The notes below the pieces were generated by a model, which was not told the origin of the DNA, did no database searches, and saw only the letters and a program-made list of their open reading frames with translations. Positions 13,294 to 19,767 of a DNA stretch of 21,493 nt are shown piece by piece. The first letter of the stretch is position 1. Every line of letters starts with the position of its first letter. Origin of the DNA: a virus; IMG/VR virus record IMGVR_UViG_3300038358_000052, positions 1-21,493 of that record; one strand, given 5' to 3'. The translations under genes were made by a program, and so were the position numbers.

Positions 13294-14638
13294 TAATGAT
13301 AACTTTACTCGTAAGGTTATCCCATTCTTAAAGAAGGAATACTTTGAAGGAAATCACGGCATTATCTTTCAAGAGATTCTAAACTTTGTTTCTAAGTACA
13401 ATAAACTGCCCTCCGGAGAAGCATTATCTATTGAATTAGATAGTGCTAATCTATCGGATTCACAGTACCATGAAGTTATAACAATAGTTTCAGAAGTATC
13501 AAGAAAAGAAGAAGTAACTGATATAGATTGGTTACTAGATCATACAGAAAAATGGTGTCAGGATAGAGCAATCTATCTTGCTATCATGAAATCTATTTCT
13601 ATCATTGAAGGTAAAGATCAGGAGTTAACCAAAAATGCATTACCAGAATTGTTACAAGATGCTTTGTCAGTCGGATTTGATCAAAACATTGGTCATGATT
13701 ATTTCACTGATGTAGATGAACGTTACGAATTTTATCATAGAACCGAAGAGAAATTACCCATCGACCTTGATTACTTCAATCAAATCACAAAGGGTGGTTT
13801 TAGTAAGAAAAGTTTAAATGTCATTCTAGCGGGTACTGGTACTGGGAAAAGTTTGTTCATGTGTCACGTTGCAAGTTCTATCATATCACAAGGTAAAAAT
13901 GCCTTGTATATTACAATGGAAATGGCAGAAGAAAAGATTGCTGAACGTATTGATGCAAACCTTTTGAATACAGACTTAGATGATATTAAGAATATATCAA
14001 AAGAAGCATTCACTAGTAAGATTAATAGCATCTCTAAGAAATCCCAAGGTATGTTGAAGATCAAACAGTATCCAACTGGTTCTGCTCATGTTGGGCATTT
14101 CAGGTCTTTATTAAAAGAGTTGCAATTGAAAAAGAACTTTATGCCTGATATCATTTTTATTGATTATCTTAATATTTGTGCTTCGGCAAGAATGAAAGGT
14201 ATTGGTGGTTCTGTTAACTCTTATACATTAATCAAATCAATTGCTGAAGAGATTCGAGGTTTAGCGGTAGAATTTAATGTACCTATTATCTCTGCAACAC
14301 AGGTTACACGTTCAGGGTTTAATAGTTCTGATGTAGAACTTACAGATACTTCAGAATCATTTGGTTTACCAGCAACAGCAGATTTAATGTTTGCATTGAT
14401 TAGTAATGAAGAACTAGAAGGATTAAATCAAATCCTAGTGAAACAATTGAAGAACCGATATGCGGATCTTAATCTTAATAAGAGATTCATTGTCGGGGTA
14501 GATAAAGCAAAGATGAAGTTATATGATGTTGAGCAATCAGCACAGGGTATAATGGATTCGGGACAAGCACCTGCTGAACCACCAGTAGCGAATTATGCAA
14601 ATAAAAAAATGAACGATTTCAAGGGGTTTAAAGTATGA
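13250..14638 (+). CDS. 41: Replicative DNA helicase (T4 gp41/DnaB-like)
   Basis: 462 aa, the usual length for gp41. A hexameric 5'-3' helicase that unwinds the fork and works with the primase. An N-terminal helical domain (1-150) is followed by a RecA-like core: Walker A LAGTGTGKS (193-201), ITMEMAEEKIAERID (H1a region, about 219-233), Walker B DIIFIDYLNI (about 300-309), then PIISATQVTRSGFN (H3) and VDKAKMKLYDV near the end. I start at the ATG at 13250 (MNTEIQ), inside the previous gene; a longer frame from 13238 adds four residues. The stop overlaps the thyX start (ATGA). Confidence 0.95.
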   Translation: MNTEIQTIILRNLINNDNFTRKVIPFLKKEYFEGNHGIIFQEILNFVSKYNKLPSGEALSIELDSANLSDSQYHEVITIVSEVSRKEEVTDIDWLLDHTEKWCQDRAIYLAIMKSISIIEGKDQELTKNALPELLQDALSVGFDQNIGHDYFTDVDERYEFYHRTEEKLPIDLDYFNQITKGGFSKKSLNVILAGTGTGKSLFMCHVASSIISQGKNALYITMEMAEEKIAERIDANLLNTDLDDIKNISKEAFTSKINSISKKSQGMLKIKQYPTGSAHVGHFRSLLKELQLKKNFMPDIIFIDYLNICASARMKGIGGSVNSYTLIKSIAEEIRGLAVEFNVPIISATQVTRSGFNSSDVELTDTSESFGLPATADLMFALISNEELEGLNQILVKQLKNRYADLNLNKRFIVGVDKAKMKLYDVEQSAQGIMDSGQAPAEPPVANYANKKMNDFKGFKV

Positions 14639-15288
14639 GAGTAAAATTAATTAGTTATTCAACACCGGTAGATGATTCTGGGTTAAATGATATTCAAGAT
14701 CTAGTGGCATTCTGTGCCAGAGTTTCTAATCCATCTAATCAAATGAATAATGAAACCTCAGAAAAACTTATTAACTATCTTATCAAGAACAAGCATTGGA
14801 GTCCACTTGAGATGGTATCTGCTTGTATTGAGATTGAAACTACAAGAGATATTGCACGACAAATTCTTAGACACAGATCATTTTCATTCCAAGAGTTTTC
14901 TCAGAGATATGCTGATCCTACTACTGATCTTGCTTTTGTGACTCGTGATGCACGATTACAAGACACCAAGAATAGACAAAACTCTATTCCTAATGAAGAT
15001 AGGGAGTTGTGTGGTGAATGGGATAGAAGACAGAAGGAGTTGATTCGTTTAGTTAAAGAGAATTATGATTGGGCAATTAGTAATGGCATTGCCAAGGAAC
15101 AAGCAAGAGCAATTCTTCCTGAAGGTAATACAGTTTCAAGAATGTATATGAATGGTACGATCAGGAGTTGGTTACATTATATCGAATTGAGATGTGCTAA
15201 CGGGACACAATTAGAGCATCAAAAAGTTGCTCTTGCTTGTGCTAAAGCAATCACAAAGATATTTCCAATGACTAAAACTATCATTTAG
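14635..15288 (+). CDS. thyX: FAD-dependent thymidylate synthase ThyX
   Basis: 217 aa. It methylates dUMP to dTMP with methylenetetrahydrofolate, NADPH and FAD. The signature RHRSFSFQEFSQRY (79-92) matches RHRxxSxNxxSxRY with Gln in place of the usual Asn, a common variant. HWSPLEM (54-60) is the conserved N-terminal block, and RSWLHYIELRC (about 176-186) carries the later catalytic and binding residues. The start overlaps the helicase stop by four bases with AAGGGG 9 bases upstream. Together with dCMP deaminase it gives the phage its own dTMP pathway. An HNH-AP2 endonuclease gene follows 10 bases after the stop, but thyX itself is intact. Confidence 0.95.
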   Translation: MRVKLISYSTPVDDSGLNDIQDLVAFCARVSNPSNQMNNETSEKLINYLIKNKHWSPLEMVSACIEIETTRDIARQILRHRSFSFQEFSQRYADPTTDLAFVTRDARLQDTKNRQNSIPNEDRELCGEWDRRQKELIRLVKENYDWAISNGIAKEQARAILPEGNTVSRMYMNGTIRSWLHYIELRCANGTQLEHQKVALACAKAITKIFPMTKTII

Positions 15289-15298
15289 AGGTAATGAG

Positions 15299-15778
15299 AT
15301 GACACTTCCCACAGGTGATCCGAGTCAAGAAAGACTGAATGAACTATTTGAATACAGAGATGGTAAGTTGTATAATAAAACTAATAGGTCCCCTACAGCA
15401 AGGAAGGGTGCTATGGCTGGCACAACTGACATCTATGGATATACCTTGGTGACCGCAGACTTTAAACGTCATAGAGTACATAGATTGATTTACATTATGC
15501 ATAACGGCAACATTCCTGAAAAGATGTTCATTGACCACAGAAACGGTATAAGAGATGATAACCGCATTGACAACTTGAGAGTCGTTACTAAGCAAGAGAA
15601 TTCATTTAATACGCATTCAAAGGGGTATTCTTGGGACAAAAAGTGTCAAAAATGGCAAGCACGAATCATGGTTGATGGTGTGAATAAGCACTTGGGGTTT
15701 TTTGTCAATGAAGAAGATGCAATACAAGCATACCAAGATGGTAAAGAAAAGTATCATATCATTGAGTATCGAAGTTAG
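15299..15778 (+). CDS. HNH endonuclease with AP2 DNA-binding domain (homing type)
   Basis: 159 aa. The HNH core lies at about 59-104: RVHRLIYIMHNG, FIDHRNGIRDDN (His80, Asn82) and NLRVVTKQENSFN. The C-terminus, GYSWDKKCQKWQARI then HLGFFVNEEDAIQAY, is an AP2/ERF-like DNA-binding domain. This HNH-AP2 build is typical of free-standing homing endonucleases in phages, which nick or cut a site in a related genome and spread by repair. It stands right after thyX; thymidylate synthase genes are classic neighbours or hosts of such enzymes. AGAGGT precedes the ATG. No intron is visible in thyX. Confidence 0.9.
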   Translation: MTLPTGDPSQERLNELFEYRDGKLYNKTNRSPTARKGAMAGTTDIYGYTLVTADFKRHRVHRLIYIMHNGNIPEKMFIDHRNGIRDDNRIDNLRVVTKQENSFNTHSKGYSWDKKCQKWQARIMVDGVNKHLGFFVNEEDAIQAYQDGKEKYHIIEYRS

Positions 15779-15792
15779 TGAAACAAAAATAA

Positions 15793-15868
15793 TTTAAAAT
15801 AAGTGTTGACAAGGAAGTCCATACAAGGTATAATTAGTCTTACTTTTGAGAAACTTTGGAAATATATT
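15793..15868 (+). promoter_or_regulatory. Early promoter cassette, copy 4
   Basis: TTGACA at 15806-15811, 17-base spacer, TATAAT at 15829-15834, leader AGTCTTACTTTTGAGAAA and ATATATT before the ATG at 15869. A GTG-initiated frame from 15803 reads through it, but the GTG is upstream of the expected transcript start. Confidence 0.85.
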
Positions 15869-16144
15869 ATGACTGCAAAAAACACACTAAAATTACAAAT
15901 ATCAGACTGGCTTGCCGATTCTAGTATTGCCTACGATTCAATAGAAACCCACGAGAAAAAAACCCTTACCGTGGTGATTGCTGATCCTGACATGGCACAC
16001 AACCTCTATGAGACAAAAGTATGGATCAGTAATATAGACTGCAAAAAGACTTTATCAGACAATATTGAAGCATCCCTTGTATATTTCTGGTTGATGTCTG
16101 GTGTTGATGGATACACATTAATACTTAAACGCATAAACCTTTAA
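15869..16144 (+). CDS. Small hypothetical protein behind cassette 4
   Basis: 91 aa, starting MTAKNTLKLQISDWLADSS and ending GYTLILKRINL. The start is fixed by the cassette; the extra 22 residues of the longer frame are translated promoter and leader. The layout, a short N-terminal helix then alternating strands (LTVVIAD, ETKVWIS, SLVYFWL), suggests a small alpha/beta fold. No family recognised. Codon use is somewhat richer in C-ending codons than the replication block, consistent with a newly acquired accessory gene. Confidence 0.65.
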   Translation: MTAKNTLKLQISDWLADSSIAYDSIETHEKKTLTVVIADPDMAHNLYETKVWISNIDCKKTLSDNIEASLVYFWLMSGVDGYTLILKRINL

Positions 16145-16165
16145 AAATAACTTTGAGATTATATT

Positions 16166-16606
16166 ATGAATATAAAATTAATAGCATTTTTGGTGTTATG
16201 TTTGATACCGATGATAGGCAATGCTCGTGTTATTACTGATAATGAAAAGGATTGTCTGGCATTAAATGTGTACCATGAAGGTAGATCCGAATCTACACTT
16301 GGACAGTTTATGATAATGGATGTGGTTAATAATAGATCTAAGTCTAAGAATTATCCAACAAATCTATGTGATGTTATAAAGCAACCTAAGCAATTCTCTT
16401 GGTATAATAATGGATGGAAACCAGCAAGGAATAAAAAGGTATTACATGTTATACGAAAAAATGTAGATGAGTTTTATATTATAATAGCAAAAAACGAGAT
16501 TTCAAAAGGTGCTATGTGGTATCATACAAAAAATGTTAAACCAAGATGGAGAAATTCATTAAAGTATGTTGCAACAATAGAAAATCATATCTTTTATAAA
16601 AAATAA
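16166..16606 (+). CDS. Secreted cell wall hydrolase, SleB (Hydrolase_2) family
   Basis: 146 aa. A signal peptide (IKLIAFLVLCLIPMIGNA, cleavage near Ala20) leads into the SleB-like domain: DCLALNVYHEGRSES (29-43, with Glu38 the expected catalytic residue), IMDVVNNRSKSKNYP, LCDVIKQPKQFSWYNNG and GAMWYHTKNVKPRW. The family cuts peptidoglycan, probably as a lytic transglycosylase or amidase. Export suggests a signal-arrest or Sec-dependent endolysin, or a wall enzyme acting on the infected cell or a superinfecting phage. There is only a weak site before the ATG; the leader AACTTTGAGATTATATT resembles the tail of the promoter cassettes. It probably shares the cassette 4 transcript. Confidence 0.88.
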   Translation: MNIKLIAFLVLCLIPMIGNARVITDNEKDCLALNVYHEGRSESTLGQFMIMDVVNNRSKSKNYPTNLCDVIKQPKQFSWYNNGWKPARNKKVLHVIRKNVDEFYIIIAKNEISKGAMWYHTKNVKPRWRNSLKYVATIENHIFYKK

Positions 16607-16631
16607 CTTTGAGAGAGAGAGAGGAAAGAAA

Positions 16632-16832
16632 ATGTGTGAATTGATAGTAGGCAAAACCTACAAAACCAAATGTGGATTTGATGCTTACATTGTGGCTATT
16701 GGATTAAACTTATCGGATGGACGTTCTGTCGCGTGTGTTGTTAATACTTGGGATGGTAAGAAATTGAAGGCCTTTTATGGTGATGGTAAATTGTTTAGGA
16801 CTACTGATAGCGGACTGGACATAACACCATGA
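16632..16832 (+). CDS. Small conserved phage protein (66 aa)
   Basis: 66 aa: MCELIVGKTYKTKCGFDAYI and onward, then VACVVNTWDGKKLKAFYGDG and SGLDITP. The order VGKTYKT-x-x-G-x-x-A-x-I and Y-x-DG reminds me of a small beta-rich protein of many phages with unknown function. It follows a purine-rich GAGAGAGAGAGAGG stretch, whose last part with GAGGAAAG serves as ribosome-binding site. Its TGA overlaps the next start (ATGA), so the two are coupled. Confidence 0.65.
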   Translation: MCELIVGKTYKTKCGFDAYIVAIGLNLSDGRSVACVVNTWDGKKLKAFYGDGKLFRTTDSGLDITP

Positions 16833-17194
16833 AGATAATTATCAAGAACTACAAAAACGAAGAGTTTGAACTATCAGCAGAACAACTAGGAATTACTGAA
16901 ACGGATATCATTAAAAAAATAAACGAGGAGTATGGAGAATACTCATATTACAAGCCACACGATTTCAAAGTATCAATGATTACCAACGATTTTGAGACAT
17001 ATTTGAAGATCAAAGCGTCTGATGGTGTTTATATAATTCATCATATCAAATATAATATCCCATTATACCGGACATTGATATTCGGAGAATCTGATACCGA
17101 TTACACAACATTCACAGAAATCTCAGTGGTTGGTTTTGATCATGATAGATTGGTTCATGCCATTCACACAACCTATACACCACCACAGAACTAA
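16829..17194 (+). CDS. Hypothetical protein (121 aa)
   Basis: 121 aa. The N-terminus MKIIIKNYKNEEFELSAEQL looks like a beta strand and a short helix; later YIIHHIKYNIPLYRTLIFGE and TTFTEISVVGFDHDRL are rich in His, Tyr and Phe. No signal peptide, membrane segment or known motif. It overlaps the previous stop by four bases, which supports the start even without a strong Shine-Dalgarno. Part of the accessory arm, function unknown. Confidence 0.65.
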   Translation: MKIIIKNYKNEEFELSAEQLGITETDIIKKINEEYGEYSYYKPHDFKVSMITNDFETYLKIKASDGVYIIHHIKYNIPLYRTLIFGESDTDYTTFTEISVVGFDHDRLVHAIHTTYTPPQN

Positions 17195-17204
17195 CCTATA
17201 ATAT

Positions 17205-17447
17205 ATGAATATCCCCAACGATCTACTAGAATTCCTAGACAGAAATGACCTAACCCTGAAGTTCATGACTAACGCGGACGAAGCGTTCCACGATGATGAA
17301 GATAGGGTGGTTGGTTTAGGTGGTGCCTTTATGTGGGATGCTTCACCAGAAGGAGAAGAATACTGGCGTGAAGTCCATCAACGATTCACAGAAGAACAGG
17401 TACAAACTAAGATAATTGACTTCACTCAGAAGATGTCTAAATGGTAA
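17205..17447 (+). CDS. Small acidic hypothetical protein (80 aa)
   Basis: 80 aa, strongly acidic: a helical start (MNIPNDLLEFLDRND), then DEAFHDDEDRVVGLGG, followed by AFMWDASPEGEEYWREVHQR. The F-x-W-x-x-SPEG-x-x-YW pattern is familiar from small phage proteins, but I know no function for it. The high acidity could make it a DNA mimic or an inhibitor of a DNA-binding protein; speculation. The start has no clear ribosome-binding site and follows the previous stop by 10 bases. The stop codon is part of the GGTAAATAAGTG that opens the next promoter. Confidence 0.6.
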   Translation: MNIPNDLLEFLDRNDLTLKFMTNADEAFHDDEDRVVGLGGAFMWDASPEGEEYWREVHQRFTEEQVQTKIIDFTQKMSKW

Positions 17448-17514
17448 ATAAGTGTTGACATCCCCGCAGATTCTGGTATAATAGACTCATCAAATCAATA
17501 AAGTGAGAAATAAC
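17447..17514 (+). promoter_or_regulatory. Sigma70-type promoter of the HNH-methyltransferase pair
   Basis: TTGACA at 17455-17460, 16-base spacer, TATAAT at 17477-17482. It shares the AAATAAGTGTTGACAT opening of the cassette family but has its own spacer and leader, and the spacer is one base shorter. The ATG is at 17515. Confidence 0.8.
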
Positions 17515-18090
17515 ATGACTAGTACAGAAACTCTTTATTCAGAATGGACGACCAGCTTAAGAGATTTAGGTGTAAAGCTCCCGAGGGAAGGAACACTGGG
17601 TAGAAACACTCTAGAGTATCTTTACACTCGCATCAATATTTGGGTGGCTAAGGAGAGCATCATTTCAGGTATTAAATACAAAGGGAATGATTTACAAGCA
17701 CCTCGGCATCTAGGATCAGACGGATGGAACATTGAACAAGACTTTAAGGGAAACTATAAACTTGTGTCGGTTACTACGGTATCCCCTAGGTGGATTCCTA
17801 ATAAAAGAACTACCAATATTTCTGCCATAGATTTTGAATCATTGAAAATCCAGTTCAATAACGAGTGCGCAAGTTGCGGCTCTAAAGAAGGAACTCCACA
17901 TCGACATACTAATAAAATAACCAAACTTGAAAGAGGACATAAAGACCCAGAGTTAGACCTTACATTAGACAACATGATTCCTCAGTGCAACTACTGTAAT
18001 AAAAGATATAAAGACAGATTCAAATTCGACAACTACGGCATGATAGCCGCAGTCAGAACCGACAATAACACAGGATGGAGAAAACCATAA
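17515..18090 (+). CDS. HNH endonuclease, probable type II restriction enzyme
   Basis: 191 aa from the ATG at 17515; a GTG at 17503 would add four residues. The C-terminal half is a zinc-supported HNH unit: CASC (118-121), ERGHKDP with His142 as expected general base, LDNMIPQC with Asn153, and CNYC (158-161) followed by N162. Upstream, QAPRHLGSDGWNIEQD and YKLVS recall the middle part of HNH-type restriction enzymes. The gene starts behind its own early-type promoter, and a DNA methyltransferase gene follows one base after its stop, the arrangement of a restriction-modification pair with nuclease first. The alternative is a homing-type HNH enzyme that happens to lie here. Cleavage site unknown. 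Confidence 0.75.
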   Translation: MTSTETLYSEWTTSLRDLGVKLPREGTLGRNTLEYLYTRINIWVAKESIISGIKYKGNDLQAPRHLGSDGWNIEQDFKGNYKLVSVTTVSPRWIPNKRTTNISAIDFESLKIQFNNECASCGSKEGTPHRHTNKITKLERGHKDPELDLTLDNMIPQCNYCNKRYKDRFKFDNYGMIAAVRTDNNTGWRKP

Positions 18091-18091
18091 C

Positions 18092-18697
18092 ATGCGCTAT
18101 AGAAAGCCTGAAGATAAAGAAGAGCACGAGTTCTATCCAACCCCTACTGAAGCAGTAGAACTAGCACGACCGCTCATAGATAAAGATAAAAACTACTGGG
18201 AACCCTGTGCTGGCGATGGACAGATTCTCCACCATTTCGATAATGTTGTCCTCGGTACGGACATCAAGCCTAGATCCGCTGATGTAGTAGAAGACGATTT
18301 CATGACAATGGATAAACCTGAGGGAATTGATGGGATAATAACCAACCCTCCTTTCACTCTCGGATATGATTTGATTAGGAAGTCGTTGTATGAGTGGAAG
18401 ATACCGTGCTTACTATTGCTTAGAGTAGAATATATTGCTGCTAAAAAGAGGCAGGATGTAGTCCAGCATATGACTGACATGCATATCGTTTCCGACATGA
18501 TAAAGTTTGAGACACTCTCTGGTAGAATAGTAAATGGGAATGGAACTGGTAGGTGTGCGTGGATGTTGTTTCACCCAAATGAGACTCCGGAGCATATAAG
18601 AATGAAGTATGTCTTATATGGAAATAAGTTTCACCCATTATTTGAAAATATAATTAAAATAAGTGTTGACAAGGAAGTCGATTTTAGGTGTAATTAG
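18092..18697 (+). CDS. DNA methyltransferase, probable N6-adenine type
   Basis: 201 aa, class I SAM-dependent fold. EFYPTPTEAVELA (13-25) is the family's opening block; YWEPCAGDGQIL (35-46) is motif I for SAM binding; GTDIKPRSADVVEDDF (55-70) covers motifs II and III; IITNPPF (82-88) is catalytic motif IV of the NPPY/F kind. No large target-recognition domain is present, as in several small phage methyltransferases. It follows the HNH gene by one base and probably protects phage DNA from it. The last 13 residues, KISVDKEVDFRCN, are encoded by promoter cassette 5, and the stop TAG is in that cassette after the -10 box. The native C-terminus may have been replaced. Confidence 0.82.
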   Translation: MRYRKPEDKEEHEFYPTPTEAVELARPLIDKDKNYWEPCAGDGQILHHFDNVVLGTDIKPRSADVVEDDFMTMDKPEGIDGIITNPPFTLGYDLIRKSLYEWKIPCLLLLRVEYIAAKKRQDVVQHMTDMHIVSDMIKFETLSGRIVNGNGTGRCAWMLFHPNETPEHIRMKYVLYGNKFHPLFENIIKISVDKEVDFRCN

Positions 18698-18728
18698 TCT
18701 TACTTTTAAGAAATGAGAGAAATATATT
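18654..18728 (+). promoter_or_regulatory. Early promoter cassette, copy 5
   Basis: TTGACA at 18666-18671, 17-base spacer, TGTAAT at 18689-18694, leader AGTCTTACTTTTAAGAAA, ATG at 18729. It overlaps the coding end of the methyltransferase gene. The TGTAAT -10 is the weakest in the family. Confidence 0.8.
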
Positions 18729-19112
18729 ATGAATGAAAGATATTTAAAAGCAAAATATCAACGCACTAAAGCACGGACAAAACGTGGTGACACATCGTTG
18801 TCCGAGTTATTGGGCATGGCAAAGCCTTATGATTGGAGTAATCGTAATATGCCTTCAAAAGCGTTCATCGTTAGCGTGTTGAGTGGGGGGCATCTTAAAG
18901 ATATTGCTAAATGTGTTCGCCATTTTGGAAGCCGCCAAGTCACTGCTCGTTTAAATGATGTTGCGGATCCTTTGTTACATCGTGTTGCCGAGAGAAAGGT
19001 GCGTAATACCGTGATTGCTATCGATAGAGCCGATGCTGAATTTGAGGCACACTATCTGGATGGAGACGAAACCTTTGAATCCCTTAAAACCTTGCATTTG
19101 AAAATAAAATGA
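18729..19112 (+). CDS. Basic hypothetical protein behind cassette 5
   Basis: 127 aa with a very basic N-terminus (RYLKAKYQRTKARTKRG), followed by SKAFIVSVLSGGHLKDIAKC and VRHFGSRQVTARLND, and an acidic C-terminus. The middle part is helical and faintly recalls a short domain seen in some toxin-antitoxin related proteins (VLxxGxxxDI...FGxxxV), but the match is too weak to name. A nucleic-acid-binding role is possible from the charge. The start is fixed by the cassette. It lies between the methyltransferase gene and two further cassette genes. Unknown function. Confidence 0.65.
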   Translation: MNERYLKAKYQRTKARTKRGDTSLSELLGMAKPYDWSNRNMPSKAFIVSVLSGGHLKDIAKCVRHFGSRQVTARLNDVADPLLHRVAERKVRNTVIAIDRADAEFEAHYLDGDETFESLKTLHLKIK

Positions 19113-19184
19113 AAATAAGTGTTGACAAGGAAGTCGATACATGGGATAATGAGTCATACTTTTGAGAAACTTTGGAAATATATT
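19111..19184 (+). promoter_or_regulatory. Early promoter cassette, copy 6
   Basis: TTGACA at 19122-19127, 17-base spacer, GATAAT at 19145-19150, leader AGTCATACTTTTGAGAAA, ATG at 19185. It begins at the stop of the upstream gene. It matches copies 3 and 7 almost base for base. Confidence 0.85.
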
Positions 19185-19691
19185 ATGAATAACCCAACAG
19201 ACGCATTAGATACCTTCTTAGCAACATGGAAGGAAAAGACCACCGATTATTACATAGCAACAGCAAAAGAAGATAACCGTTTACGAACTATACGTGACGA
19301 CTTGATGAAAAAATATAAGTTATTTACCAGACGAATGAGCGAACCAGAAGACATACGACCTGCCGACTATGTAGAAGCACAAGAAAACTACAAAAGACAC
19401 AGACAGTCTATGACAGCAGCAACCGTAGATATTATCTACAAACATAACAACCCAAGACACCCATTCAACCTTAGTGACTTCCTTGATAAAGAAGTTGAGA
19501 AAAAGAAAGAAAAACTTATCTTCAGGGTCGAAAAGAAAGGTGGTAAGGTTGTTGATGGTTCTTACTTGTTTATTGCTAGTGATGGAAACATCAATGGATA
19601 CATCCAATGTGAGGATCGTCAAGTCACTGTAAGGACCATAATGGCAGAAGGTGAAGTTCAATGTCTACACTACAGAGTCCTTGTAAAATAA
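19185..19691 (+). CDS. Hypothetical protein (168 aa) behind cassette 6
   Basis: 168 aa from the cassette ATG at 19185; the frame from GTG at 19119 adds 22 residues of translated promoter and is rejected. The first 100 residues are helical and charged (FLATWKEKTTDYYIATAKE), perhaps a coiled coil, ending in a Lys-rich stretch (DKEVEKKKEKLIF). The last 60 residues look beta-rich, with KVVDGSYLFIASDGNINGYI and VRTIMAEGEVQCLHYRV. No known family. It lies directly before the helicase gene under its own promoter. Confidence 0.65.
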   Translation: MNNPTDALDTFLATWKEKTTDYYIATAKEDNRLRTIRDDLMKKYKLFTRRMSEPEDIRPADYVEAQENYKRHRQSMTAATVDIIYKHNNPRHPFNLSDFLDKEVEKKKEKLIFRVEKKGGKVVDGSYLFIASDGNINGYIQCEDRQVTVRTIMAEGEVQCLHYRVLVK

Positions 19692-19767
19692 ATGAAAATA
19701 GTCGTTGACATGGAAGTCGATACATGGGATAATGAGTCATACTTTTGAGAAACTTTGGAAATATATT
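19692..19767 (+). promoter_or_regulatory. Early promoter cassette, copy 7
   Basis: TTGACA at 19705-19710, 17-base spacer, GATAAT at 19728-19733, leader AGTCATACTTTTGAGAAA, ATG at 19768. It starts at the stop of the upstream gene. The upstream block is GAAAATAGTCG where other copies have AAAATAAGTG. Confidence 0.85.

Noticed and set aside
16612-16623. GAGAGA simple repeat
   Set aside because: Short purine run that works as an extended ribosome-binding site; no sign of a larger repeat array.
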